A DNA stretch of 64,000 bases from Apricaphanius iberus (lineage: Eukaryota; Chordata; Actinopteri; Cyprinodontiformes; Aphaniidae): NCBI GenBank assembly GCA_028564705.1, contig JAPXFQ010000393.1:62001-126000 (forward strand), written 5' to 3'. The position numbers and the translations under genes are program-made. The notes beneath the pieces were generated by a model. It saw only the letters and a program-made list of their open reading frames with translations, was not told the origin of the DNA and searched no databases. Below, piece after piece: positions 11,201-22,593 of this stretch (the stretch's first letter is position 1; the number at the start of each line of letters is the position of its first letter).

Positions 11201-14200
11201 GACTTGTATTCGTATTTGTCAGAACAAATACACTTTACATATAGCCTGAATGTTAATTTCACTTTTTAAGTTATACACAATAAATGCAATGCTTAGACGT
11301 AAGAAAAAAAATCTAATTTGACGATAAAATAATAGGAATATTGTAGCAAGCAGGAGTGTGAGACAGAATCAGCTGATGTTTCACCCAAGTGTTATCCTGG
11401 TTTCCCGCAGCAGGCACCCCCACTGCGCTTCCGCTGTGGGTACCAGCCCTGAGAAGGGGAGGGGATGGTGAGTGCTCGCTCTCATGTAGATGAGTGATCG
11501 AAACCCACCCATCACCTTTTCTGCTTTAACAAAGTTTAGGGCATGCACACATGCACTTGGACCAGTTGCCGTTTCTACTGTACAAGTACAGCACTGTTTG
11601 AAAGTCACAGCTTATGCTCTGAAGCACCTCAAGGACCACTGTAGTTTGCACCTCTGTCACACTTATTTGTTCACACTGAGCAAGCTGTAAATTCTCCAAC
11701 ACAAGGGGGCACTGTTTAGGTTTAATCCAAAGCACAACAAGGTCCCAAGTTGCAGTTCATCTGTTTATAGAGATCCAACTCCATAAATCACAATATCACT
11801 TCCTTTTTTTAAGCATTTATTTCTCTATATTTTGATTATTATGGCAATCAGTCTGTGATGCTGCTCATGTGTTAAGAAAGCAGTGGTTGCTTCAATAGTG
11901 TCAATAATTGGTTGCTTCAATAGTGTCATTGAACTCATTTGAATTATAGGTTCTGGCATCTCTAATCCTTCTCTTGGCAGTATCTTTTTAGCTTGTCTAA
12001 GGAGTTTAAGTCAGAAAATTCTGCTGGTCATTTTACCAGGTGCTGGTTTTTTGGGGGGTGTACAGATAGATAGGCGCCCTGACTTTTGACTTGATAGAAC
12101 ACAGCAGACCTGGAACATAACATTGTTCCCAAAGTGATCATTGGCCGTGGAAACTTGACACTAAAACCTCAAGCAGCTTGGATTCTGTGCCTTTCCACCC
12201 TTCCCCTTAGATCCTGGGACCATGATTTCCAAATAAAATGCAGAACTTACGTTCATCTGAAAATAGGATATAATTTTAACCACTGTGCAGCAGTCTAGTC
12301 CCTTTTCTCCTTAGCCCAGATAAGAAACTTCTGAGGTCTCTAATTCGAAAGTGATATAGCACAATAAATGCAACATTTGTAACCCAAAGCTGAAGGTTTT
12401 CCTGTTGCTTGTGCACAACTTTCAACTACAATTTTTCCTCTTACTTAACTTCGCATTACAACGCTTAGATTAAGTACTTGGTGGGCAGCCAGCTTCTTTC
12501 ACAATGATTTGTGGTTAAGCTTCCTTTTGGATTGGCCTGGATGGCTGTAAAGTCAGAAGTCTTTCTCATGATTATTTAGGTCATATGAGCACATTTCTGT
12601 CTTAAAAATGTTTTTTTTTTATTGTATTCTCATTTCTAGTATGAAACAACTGTTTTCAATTTTCATTAGCTGTAAGCCATAAATATTGAAATAAACAAAT
12701 AAAATACAACAATAAAACACTCAAATACACCACTCTGTGTGTACTACATTTATGTATGAGTTTTATTTTTTAATTGAATTATAAATTGTCTTACAGAATA
12801 GTGAGCAGCACCTGTATAGAGATGGGAGTTTGTGCTTACATATGAGCAAATTAATTACCTGCTTTAATGTCAATATTATTGTTGGTTTTATATGTTTGCA
12901 GCTTAAAATATCTATAAAACAACAATCATTAGCAATACTCAACAGTCAGTGACCAAAAACCTAAGGCTGCAATGTTTCTTACCTATACTTACTAAGACAT
13001 TTTTATATTGTATTGCTTAATTTTTTTGTCTTTGTTGTTTAGAATAGAACTGGACTTTTGGGCAGACACATTGTTCTTGACGCTAAAAAAAGGATGATTT
13101 TTTTGTGTGTCAAACATTAGCTTTAGCTGTTTCTCTGTTTAACTGATTATCCCTACTTTTATTAAGTCTTTGTTGTGTCTTTAACCTTTCACAGAATACC
13201 AATTTGTTTTTTTTACATAATCAGTAGAATCTGCAAAGCCTGAAACGTGTTCGTGCTTGCTCAGAATGAAAGATAGAAGGAATGGGGGAAAACTGGTCAT
13301 TATACATTCTACTCTCTCACTGTCTTTCTCTCCACTTTTGCCAAGGACTTGAAAAGCTGGCCAAAAGCTGAAATGTTTTGTTCTAATGCCAGGAGAACAT
13401 TATATGCTTGAGCTGTTAAGCTCTAAAACAATAGTTTTAATTTAGGTCTATGAGTCTGTTTGATGTTATAACAAGAAGCTGGAGCTTTAACATTTACATA
13501 TTAAAAAAAAGTATTTTTCATATTCACAACAACGAATAGGTTTCTGGGTGGCCTTGGATTTTTTTGTTGGTAACTTTGTCCGGAGATCCTGTGATGAAAG
13601 GAGGAATCAATATCAATTTGTCAGAGTGAGTGTTGAAGCTTTCCATTGACTCCATCTGTCTCACTTGCGTGGTTTACCCACAGGCATAGCGTCAAACCAT
13701 AGACTTTTCTTTCAGACCACATAGAGGTTTACCTCAAGAAGTCAGGCCAAGAATAAAGAGGGGGATGACTTATTACACTGCTGATTTGTCTTATTCACTG
13801 AACTCTCTTACAAAGGCCTGACGGGTGTTTTGTGAATTTAACTAAACAATGATTCACGGCCACTTTTAAACAGTATATGTGCCATTATTTTTTCTGCATG
13901 GTTTAGCATATCCATATTTTCTTCAAATGATCCCTCTTATGTACAAATTTGTTCATTTCATTTTTTTTAAATAAGTCCTGCAGCTGAGCTGATCTCATTT
14001 CCTCTGTGTATGCATGCTTGTATGATTGGACATGGACCCTGTCACTGTCTGTGTTTCTTTCTGCTTTCTGCTTCCCACCTGCTTTCTCTGCCTGCTCCTC
14101 TCTATATTTTTCTTCTCATGTATGCAGGCTTTCCCTGCCCTGGCCCAGGTTCAGGCTTTGCGGCGAGTGAACGAGTGTCTCCTGGCTGAGAACAGAGCCA

Positions 14201-15248
14201 TGCTGCGTGTCCTCACCCGTCTATCTGAAACAGCCTCCATGCCGGAGACAGAGGACCTCTGATCCTTGGATCATCTTGCCTAATTCCTCCCTGCTGTCCC
14301 CTTCCTCAGCCATTTAACTTTTACACTTCTCTTTCCTTCTGGAGCTTTCACAGCTTCCACCCCTCATCCTCTGCTGTATTTTCCTCAGGCAGGTCCCGTC
14401 CCCTTTGAATGCTCGCCTTTTTCCATGCTTCCTTTTTAATCCATTCTTCTTTATGCATTCAAAGAGAAACTTTCTGCACCCAGGACATTTGCTATTAACA
14501 CAAGTATATTTATACTCATACACGTTCGAAATGACTAATTAAATATGTATTTTGGTTTCAATCTGCAAAAAGATAAGTTGTGTACTAGAAAAAGTTCTAG
14601 CATCTGTTGATTGTTTACAACAGTGAGATGTTTACAGGTTTCCTATCAATACATCCTTTTGAATATAAGATTATATTGTTTGTGGCTTTCATAAATACTG
14701 CAGATCACTGTAAGACACATATATTACTGATTTAAATTACCTTAGGTGGAAAATATCATATCTCACACTATCATTAAGTAATCAGGGGGGTTTTGGACTG
14801 ATAATGACATCGATAGCCTTTAAACACTGATAGTTATTTAAAGCAGTAGTCTTCTCTAGAGGGCATATCTGCTTGACAAGAAAGAATAACCTATCTGAGC
14901 ACCCTTAAGCAAAAATAAATGTAGCTAAAAAAACGTAGGTTCAAGCTATAGAGTGGTTATGGCCATTCTTTGTCTACAGAATTTAGATCTTGCACAATGA
15001 ATCACAATAAAATTCAAAAATGTTTTCATCTAACAAATAGAAAAAACAAAACAAACAAAAAAAAAAAAAGCAAAATAACCATTTGATTGCTGTTGAGGCC
15101 TGTATACAGTCAGCTTTTTCATAGTTTTCTATAAAAAATAAATAAAAAAATAAATCACATATTAAACTAGTTTGGTTTTAAATCGTTTTAAACTGAATAT
15201 TAAGATTCAGTTTATGGCGCACTAAAACTGACATAAAATTAAAAGCAG

Positions 15249-15313
<65 letters not shown>

Positions 15314-18300
15314 TTTTTTATACTACATGCATTTTCATCAAGAATAATATTTATTTTGTTTTTCCTTTTTCTTACACATACATTCCTTATTTTTATCCAT
15401 GTGCAGATCGGTTGTGCATGCCTGCGCTTTTGGCTGTTTCTGGAGAACATCTTGTTTGATAGGAAGTGAAGTCTACCAGAGATGTGTCAGATGACTGCAA
15501 TAGATTTAGGGCACATTGCTATCTTATTCCATGTTCACAACAGTCAGCGCCACCAGGCGTCAAATCTCTCAAAAGAACGAACGTTAATGCTTTGAAATTA
15601 AAACCCAGCTGCTTGCACACTTTGTAGTCCACATCACTGTGTCAGCGTGCGGGCGGGGATTTCTCTGTTGCTAGTAGTTTACAACATCTTCCACCGGGAA
15701 ACTAGTAGTGCGTATTTAGTATCGTAGTTGGTCTAACCGGGTTTAGCTTGCGTTAGCTAACATAACAAAACAGTTAAAAGAAAATATTTACCTGCTTACC
15801 TGGCACTCCTGATATCTTCCTCAGAATTAGGTCAGATCTCTTCCTGTCTTTGTTTAAAGATGAAGACGCGGATTGGTTGACGCCCTGTGTTTGCTGTCCC
15901 AAAGTAACGTTTTCCCATCTTCACGCTACTGCTGCTTGGACGGAATGTCAACGTGTCCACGCAGCTGCTGCTTGGATGCTGATGCTGATACCCGCTGCGC
16001 CCGTATGCGCGACTTGCTTCGTGACAGCTTGACGCTCACTTGATGCGTAGGTACCATAGACTTTCCATGTAATCTAACTGCCCTACTGCCTGGACATACT
16101 GACCGGTGTGAACTCATCTTTAGCTAAAAGTAAAATATTCAGTGATGACTATTTATCGTTTTGCATAGACATTTTGAGTGAGAGGCTACTCTAGTTAGCT
16201 CTTGACATGGATAATGAAGCTGACCCGTTATTTCTCTAGATTTTTGGAGAAAGTGGCTTCGTGACATGGATCCTGCTCTTCCTGTTCATTGGCCAGTAGT
16301 AGAGGAGTTTAACCAAGAAGGCCAGCCCTCCTCATTTGCATAGTGAGGCAGAAGTGCATGAGGTAAAGTAAAAAGTGGAGACAAGGGAATGTAAGAACAA
16401 GGAATGCACATATGAGGAAAAGGAAAACTAAACTGTGTATTTTTCTTGATGACAAGACATGAATATGAAGTAGGATTTTTTTTCTTGATGAAAATGTCTA
16501 TAATAAGGAAAAGGAAAAACAATATATATTTCTTCTTTTTTTCTTTTTTTCTTTTTGGTCCTCCATATAGGTTGGACTTCTGAGTAAATATCATGAGCAA
16601 TAAAAGTCACACCTGTAGTAGAAAACTGTCCCAAACGTTTGATGAAACATGCATCCATTTGGACCTTAGGGTTCTGCACAAAAAAAAAGAAAAGAAAAAA
16701 AAAGAAAATCATAAGTAATGTAAAAAGGATTTAAATTAATGTTTTTTTTTTGTTTTGTTTTTTATACTTTCTTTATACCTTTCTGACATTTAGTTACGTT
16801 GGCCAAGTATGCTTAACATGTTTTGCAGCGCCCTCTTGTTTCATTATTAATTAACTGTGAGTAATCACATATCTTGGAAAGCTGAATTCAGTTTCACTGG
16901 CCATACCCAGGTGGTTTCTACCAGACCTATAGAATCAAGAAAATATTTCACTAGAGGCCATCTGGCAAAATGAAGTAGATAAAGGTATCAAGTCTTTGAC
17001 ACTTAAATAAACCATAAATATAGAGGGTATGAAACTGTATTAAAACCTTCACATAATTGATTTGCTTAACAAAATCAATTCCAAGAGAACATTGGTGACT
17101 CATTCAGCAGGTCACTAAGGAGCCCAGAGCAGCATCTCAAGCACCATAGGCCTCATTTACCTCATTTAAGGTCAGTGTTCATCAGTCAACAATAAAAAAG
17201 AGACAGAGCAAACATTTATTCATGGGAGAGTTCTGAGGCCAAAATCACTGTTGTTAATCAAAAAAAAAACACAAAGGTCTGGCTCACATTTGCCCCCCAA
17301 AAATGTGAGCTGGACCTTTCTCAAAATATAACATTTCCCCTAAAGTTTTGGGAAAATATTCTATATTATGTATACTGTGACAAAAGGAAAACTTTTTAGG
17401 AAGTTTGGCGTCCCTTTTTATGGCATACAACATTTCATAAAAAGAAAGTCATACCTAGTGTTAAAAAGGATGGTATTTTGATGTTATTTAATATCTTTGC
17501 TTTGGAACAATGGATTCTGCTCTGAACTAGTATAAAACCCTGAAAGTGGATTTACATCCATCAGTTTTTGACCTAATGATCAGTCACACATGGGTTATGA
17601 AGCCTGACAATTATCCAAAGCACACCATCAAGTATGTGGTCAAATCCTGGACTTGCATCTAATGTAAATTGTATGCAATGAGCTTTAACTGACTGTTAAT
17701 GCTCAAAACCAAGCCACAGGATTCTGCAAAGAAGGGTGGGGTGAAATTTCAGTACAGCAATGTTAAACATTGCCAATTATCACAACTGCATGATAGCAAT
17801 TGATGTACAGAGGGTGGCGCAACCAATTATTAGGTGTAAGGGGCAGTTAATTTATCACAAAATGTCTAATTAAAATGAAATCTTTTCAAACTGCATTTTT
17901 AATTAAGTGAGGTTTACTTTGCCTAATATTAAAGCTGGCAAAAATTGAAGAAAATCCTAAGTGGGCAACTATTATTCCAAGGCATTGGACAGATATCTTT
18001 GGTGACCTAAATATTTATTTTCTTGCATTCCTATAAATTGGAATAATCATCCCTTATCAAATTTTACATTGGAGCAAAGCAATGCAAAGTTGCTCAGGTT
18101 TTTTTCACTGCAGTAAATTTTGATTAGAGAAAAAAGACAAACAGGTTCAGGACTGGGCATGTGATTTTTCTCTATTCACTGATTGCAGATGTGTGTCGTG
18201 TTGCATGATCAAGGAATTTTTGTCTCCTGCAAGGGAAATATATTTTGAAAGAGGGTAGATGTTTGTTAATCACAGTTCCTTATAAGACTCAGATTTAAAA

Positions 18301-18655
18301 ACTTGATCCTTTCTAACTTTTGTCCATGAATACCTCATTTCCCATCTCACTGCTTACTTCAGAGTATACTGTTGTTTCATTTCTCACTTGCATGATCAAA
18401 TCCTATAAAGCATGCTCTCACTACCAAGCCTCATACCTCATATGAATTTGTGAATGCATTAACTAATGCTTTATATCACACACTTCTTCAGCAGTTACTA
18501 AAGTTACCTTCCAAATATGCACAAGTGAAATTCTTCAAATTTGATCTATATCCTTTTCCTTTCCACAGGTCCTAACAGAACTCAAGTCAGACAATCAGAG
18601 GCTGAAGGATGAGAATGGAGCTCTCATCCGAGTCATCAGCAAGCTGTCCAAGTGA
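8251..18655 (+). CDS. ppp1r12b: ppp1r12b 3' part (myosin phosphatase targeting subunit MYPT2-like), exons 8251-8267, 8350-8479, 9871-9975, 10438-10488, 10628-10678, 18569-18655; alternative last exon 14128-14262
   Basis: The joined exons encode the C-terminal region of a MYPT family protein: a Ser/Arg-rich segment ([19 protein letters not shown]), then a continuous heptad coiled coil ending in the family signature [19 protein letters not shown] proteins hold the PP1 catalytic subunit and direct it to myosin light chain; the C-terminal coiled coil and zipper bind the small subunit or cGMP-dependent kinase Ialpha. The ankyrin repeats and PP1-binding motif must lie upstream of the window. All junctions are GT..AG and keep frame. 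I call ppp1r12b rather than ppp1r12a or c because the convergent neighbour is syt2, as in human. That paralogue choice rests on synteny more than on residues. The two last exons join in the same phase, so the transcript can end in either of two zippers. Confidence 0.9.
8350..8479 (+). CDS. ppp1r12b: ppp1r12b exon, Ser/Arg-rich linker
   Basis: The acceptor is ...GACTTCAG and the donor is GTAGGA. The exon encodes the third base of an Arg codon plus 43 residues, starting [10 protein letters not shown] and ending in KDYKK. Motifs [14 protein letters not shown] and D(S/F)xxKDYKK are the family pattern just before the coiled coil. The Ser/Arg context resembles a basophilic kinase target, but no site can be assigned from sequence alone. 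Confidence 0.9.
9871..9975 (+). CDS. ppp1r12b: ppp1r12b exon, start of C-terminal coiled coil
   Basis: Acceptor TTTCAG and donor GTACCA. It encodes 35 residues in phase 0, beginning [16 protein letters not shown] and ending QLEKVAQ, with leucines and isoleucines at heptad spacing. It corresponds to the LYEQ(I/A)LAENEKLK segment of MYPT1. The initial Met is an internal residue, not a translation start. Confidence 0.93.
10107..10162 (+). repeat. G-rich tract with G-quadruplex potential
   Basis: An intronic run of at least six blocks of four or more guanines separated by single T or A bases. It lies between ppp1r12b exons 9871-9975 and 10438-10488. Confidence 0.8.
10438..10488 (+). CDS. ppp1r12b: ppp1r12b exon, coiled coil
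   Basis: Acceptor TTTTCAG and donor GTAAGC. The 17 residues [17 protein letters not shown] correspond to the RQERFADRSLLEMEKR-like segment of the family. Phase 0 at both ends, so skipping this exon would keep frame. Confidence 0.92.
10628..10678 (+). CDS. ppp1r12b: ppp1r12b exon, coiled coil (branch point for the two last exons)
   Basis: Acceptor CATACAG and donor GTCAGT. It encodes [17 protein letters not shown], phase 0 at both ends. The family equivalent is ERRALERRISEMEEELK. Either terminal exon (14128 or 18569) can be joined to it in frame. Confidence 0.92.
11840..12700 (-). mobile_element. Tc1-like DNA transposon relic
   Basis: The text from GATCATTGGCCGTGGAAACT through GAAAATAGGATATAATTTTA to TAGCCCAGATAAGAAACTTC follows the interior of a well-known Tc1-like fish repeat, strongly decayed. 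A short direct duplication of GGTTGCTTCAATAGTGTCA sits at about 11885-11928. It lies within a ppp1r12b intron. No frame is open. Confidence 0.45.
14128..14262 (+). CDS. ppp1r12b: ppp1r12b alternative terminal exon, variant leucine zipper
   Basis: After a pyrimidine-rich tract ending TATGCAG, this phase-0 exon encodes 44 residues and a TGA. Its core, [19 protein letters not shown], aligns without gaps to [19 protein letters not shown] of the downstream terminal exon, with leucine, methionine or leucine at every seventh position (exon residues 11, 18, 25, 32). An extra acidic tail, [12 protein letters not shown], follows. This looks like a duplicated, diverged terminal exon giving a second zipper isoform. 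Possible AATAAA signals follow at 14914 and 15006. A pseudo-exon is the alternative, but an open frame, correct phase and splice acceptor together argue against it. Confidence 0.75.
   Translation, partial: AFPALAQVQALRRVNECLLAENRAMLRVLTRLSETASMPETEDL
15250..15310. repeat. (AT)n microsatellite
   Basis: About 60 bp of uninterrupted AT dinucleotides, between the two alternative ppp1r12b terminal exons. Confidence 0.97.
15640..16125. mobile_element. CpG-rich MITE-like relic
   Basis: A locally GC- and CpG-rich stretch with duplicated GCTGCTGCTTGGA units (about 15929 and 15963) and an end-like motif GGTGTGAACTCATC. Its base composition is unlike the flanking intron. Ends are not firmly defined. 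Confidence 0.35.
18569..18655 (+). CDS. ppp1r12b: ppp1r12b canonical terminal exon, leucine zipper and stop
   Basis: Acceptor TTCCACAG. It encodes 28 residues and TGA; the last 15, [15 protein letters not shown], are near-invariant across MYPT1 and MYPT2. Leucines at exon residues 5, 12, 19 and 26 form the zipper known in MYPT1 to mediate interaction with cGMP-dependent protein kinase. Confidence 0.96.
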   Translation, partial: VLTELKSDNQRLKDENGALIRVISKLSK

Positions 18656-19251
18656 AAAGATGTCTGAGTCTTTTGTTCTTATGCTCCAACCTTGATACAG
18701 CAGTTTAATCATTCACAAGGTTCCATGTTTTACCTGCTTATGAGTTATTGATAGGCCACCTTTGAACCTGTTATAGACATAGATCTGGAACAGACTTACT
18801 CTCACATTATAATTATTCTTATTCTTATTTTTCACATCCACAAACAAGGGACCAGGTATATTATTAGGAATGCAGTGTCTTTGAAAACGTCTAAACTCAG
18901 ATTTTTCTTTTTATGCCATTATAACCACAAACTTTAATGCATATTTGGAATGTTATGTAAATGACCAATAGAAAATGGAAAAGATCTGCAAAGTTAGAGG
19001 ACAAGGATTCACAGTTTTCAGAAACCTTTAAAATAGTGTGTGGATTTGCATTCAGTCACCTTTTCCTAAAAGTGCAGCAGTAGGTCTTGAGGGATATGTC
19101 ACTATCACCATTGTTGTTGTATTTTTAAGAATAGCCCTGCATTTAGTTCCTTAATTCTGCCATCAATCCTATCCCTTCATCTGCTATAATGAAAGCCTCC
19201 TCTAAGTATCATGCTGCCATCATTCTGTTTCACAGTAGTGTTGGTGTTATG

Positions 19252-19683
19252 GTGCATTCAGACCACAGGCTTTATCCGCTTCAGCAGCGTCAAGATTACA
19301 TGTTAAGTCTAAGTTTGAGACCGCTGGTGTGTCGCAGTCTCTGCTGCGCTTTGAGAGTGTTGCCTCGGTCAACTTTTCAAGCTTTTCCTGCGTTTCCAGC
19401 TTCAAAGCGCATAACGCTAGCAACGCAGAAGTTCAGCTAGTTGAATTTAACGCTCTTGACGCAGCATGGACACCAATCAGAGCGTCTCTCTGTAGTGACG
19501 TTGCCCGACGTCGACGCTGCGTAGCCAACCACGATCTGCTAGTGTTTAAATCATCCAGCAGAGAAGGGCCGCCTTACGAGCTTTGCGAGCTTCCGCTTAA
19601 AAAATTTCTTCTCTCTATATGCGTCGAACTAGTTGCTTTATGAGCGTTGCTAAATGCTGACAAAGCTTGCAGTCTGAATGCAC
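19252..19683. mobile_element. MITE with 12-bp perfect terminal inverted repeats
   Basis: Left GTGCATTCAGAC and right GTCTGAATGCAC are exact inverted repeats, and similarity continues inward (CACAGGCTTTATC against TGCAAGCTTTGTC). The interior is CpG-rich, unlike its surroundings. It lies in the probable ppp1r12b 3'UTR. hAT-like by general look; class not certain. Confidence 0.7.
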
Positions 19684-22593
19684 ATTTAGTTTCGCTTCAC
19701 ACCGAATTTTGTTCATATAGGTCAAAAAGTGCATTTAGGCAAATTTTTAACCCAAACACCTTATTCTATTGCTGAGTCAAATGGCCTTACAAGGCTTTTG
19801 AAAATTCACAACTCTTTCTTTTGCTTGTTCCCTTCTTCTCGCTACTTTATTAAAAAAGACTACATTTGCTATTTTCTTGCCATTTCACAATTATGAGCTT
19901 ATCATGTGTTGTACTGCACATACAATTCCAATAAAATACATTGAAGTCTGTGGTTATCATGTGACAAAATGTTAAAAAGTTCAAAAGTATTTTTTAAAGG
20001 CATGTTTCAGTGTCCAGTTTGAGAAAGTTAGGGTTTGAATAATTGTGTCTTAGCCAATAATATCACATATAACTGATATTCACGTTTTTTGATACACTCT
20101 GCATCACATAGTTTTCATAATGCATTTTACGGGAACAGACTATTGGACTTGAGAATACAATCTTCATTTTCACCATATGTTTTCAATGTAAGATCTATTC
20201 TCAAAAATATGAGTGAAACTGAAAAATAAACATTTTCATGATTAAGTTTGGGTTGATTGGCAACTTTCTCAGATCTGTCACTAAGCTGAAGCACAGTTCA
20301 ATGTCCCATAAATATAGAATTTATATCTTCACATTTTTTCATCCCATATATCATGTTTAAATTACTAAAGACTGAGGAGGCATTTCTGTAAATAAAGAAA
20401 AGAGCCAGATTAATATTTATTTATTGATAAAAACAGATTGTGTTTGTATTCTCTGTTCACATTTGGTGTTCATAGAAGCACATATTTGTATGTTTGTTTT
20501 GCTCTGATGGCTGTCCTTGAGATGAATAATGAAAATGTGAATTATAAAACCAAAAACGTACTCTTTGCCCTAAAAAATGCTTCTCAATGTATATTTTCTT
20601 AAGTTAAAGCTTCATCCCAGTTTCATAGAGTTCTATTAATTTTGGGATAGAATTATCACATTTTATTGTAACTGTCTAATATCAGATTGTCTACAGAAGT
20701 GATTTCAAATGTTGTAGACAAATTCACATTTAGAGTCACTGGATAAATTGGATTGCTTTGTAAGTGACCCTCACAGGTAATAAACACCTTGAATAACTCT
20801 TCTCTCTTAGTTTCTGCTGTAATAACTTGGAGGCCACATTTATTGAAATTCTGTTTTGAAAAAGTTTATGCTCAAAGACACACACATTATACACAGTTTC
20901 TTGTATCATTTCAATTATATAAAAGATTAGTCTCTTTTCAGTGCTGGGTCAATGTGATTTTTATAAAAGTACAGACTCTTGTACATACTCCACAAGAACA
21001 GATTTTTTTTGCTCTTTTACCTTGCATTAGAAGAGTAAAGTTCTTCCTAGTGAAGAACTCCTGGGAAGGTCCAATCAGTCTCTCTTTTTTAGTTTGTAAG
21101 AACCACGTCCACTTCCAATTTCTGACACAACTAATGATGTTTCTTTTTTAGTGTATTGTATTTTGCAATAGACCATCAAAAAGATTAGCATAAGTGTGAA
21201 GTGCAATTTACAAGATACCTTTTCTCAATTTTTAAGGATTTTTATTCTAAAAGGTTTTTCAGTAATAATCTACTTGTTTTATTAGTAGCTCGACAGGAAG
21301 AAGAGCAGAGCAAGAAGGGGAGGACATGCAGTAAATGGCCTGGGACGACTGCTTGAAAGGCTGTAGTCTCTGTATGTGACACACTTGCTCTCCCACTGAG
21401 CCACCTGAGGCTCCAAGGAATAAAAAAAATGGGGTGCGATTGTATTTATAATTTTATGACAAGATAATTATCAGTTTTGCTCTTCAAAAATTTAAGAAGA
21501 AAGTATATCTTGACAGAAAAATACAAGAAGTACCTTTTGCAGTCTACCACAGCAGATACAGGGGATAAAGCAGACGGGTCAGATGTCAGCAAAATTGTGG
21601 GGGTTTTGTTTGTTTTTTTTGCCTTCGTACTAAATCTTACGTGGAGTGGAACACTAACAATGTACCCTCGACATAGATCACCATGGTGGTTGCAGCACTG
21701 CGTTGTTAGGAGCTAAATATAGGGCAATCCGGAAAGACAACAGGAGGCTGCAAAAACCTTTCCCATTGACTTTATTGTGTTCCCACCTGGTGCAGAGGTT
21801 GCACAGAATAAGCAAAAGGTCATTCAGTTCAACTGCAGGGCACTGGCAGTGAGGCAAATAGTTTAGGAAAACTGTTGTGACAATAAGGGTATGTAAAGAA
21901 GCATCTTCTGCAGAAGAAAACGCATAACAGACTGAAAAGCTGCAGGACAAACAAAAATGAACAGTAGGTGACTGGGGCAAAGCTATTGTGGATGACACGT
22001 TGCCAGACTCCTAGTCCATCAAAGAGTTTACAGTGTTCTTTGAGAATTAAAAAGTATATTTCATTATTAATTCTTTGTCTTGCCAAAAATATATCTGGAT
22101 GAAATTCATTTGTTGGATTTTTTTTTTTTTTTTTTCAACAATGGAAGCTGAACTCCTTGTTTTACCACATAAAACAGTCCTAAATAAAGGGTGGGATCAA
22201 AATGTTCTCTCTAAACATTTTTTGGAAGTCTAGATCTTGGTGATAACCTGGCTATTTTTCAAATAAGCAGTCAAAGGCCAAAGAACAAATGAAAATCATA
22301 ACGATCTACAGTCGGAAAAACAAAAAAAGCCTGTTGAGCTGCAATAGATTCTCACTACAGAGGGGAAGAAGCTATGGCTTAGAAAGAAATTCACTAAAAA
22401 GATCTGAATTAATCATAATCAGTCAAGATTTGAACAACTGTTAACAGCCAGCGTGTCAGAGTGAATTGCTGATTTCTTTTTAAAAAGGGTAAATTTGTGA
22501 CTTTGTTCAATAAGATAAGAAAATCATGTAAAAACTAATATTTTTAAACAAAGGACGAAAAATCTAAAAATGTTTAATCGACAACAGAATAAT

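Noticed and set aside
15178..15450. 90-codon minus frame with a long Tyr-Ile run
   Set aside because: It is created by the (AT)n microsatellite.
19329..19643. 104-codon + frame
   Set aside because: It lies entirely within the MITE 19252-19683, and CpG-rich low-stop sequence explains it.
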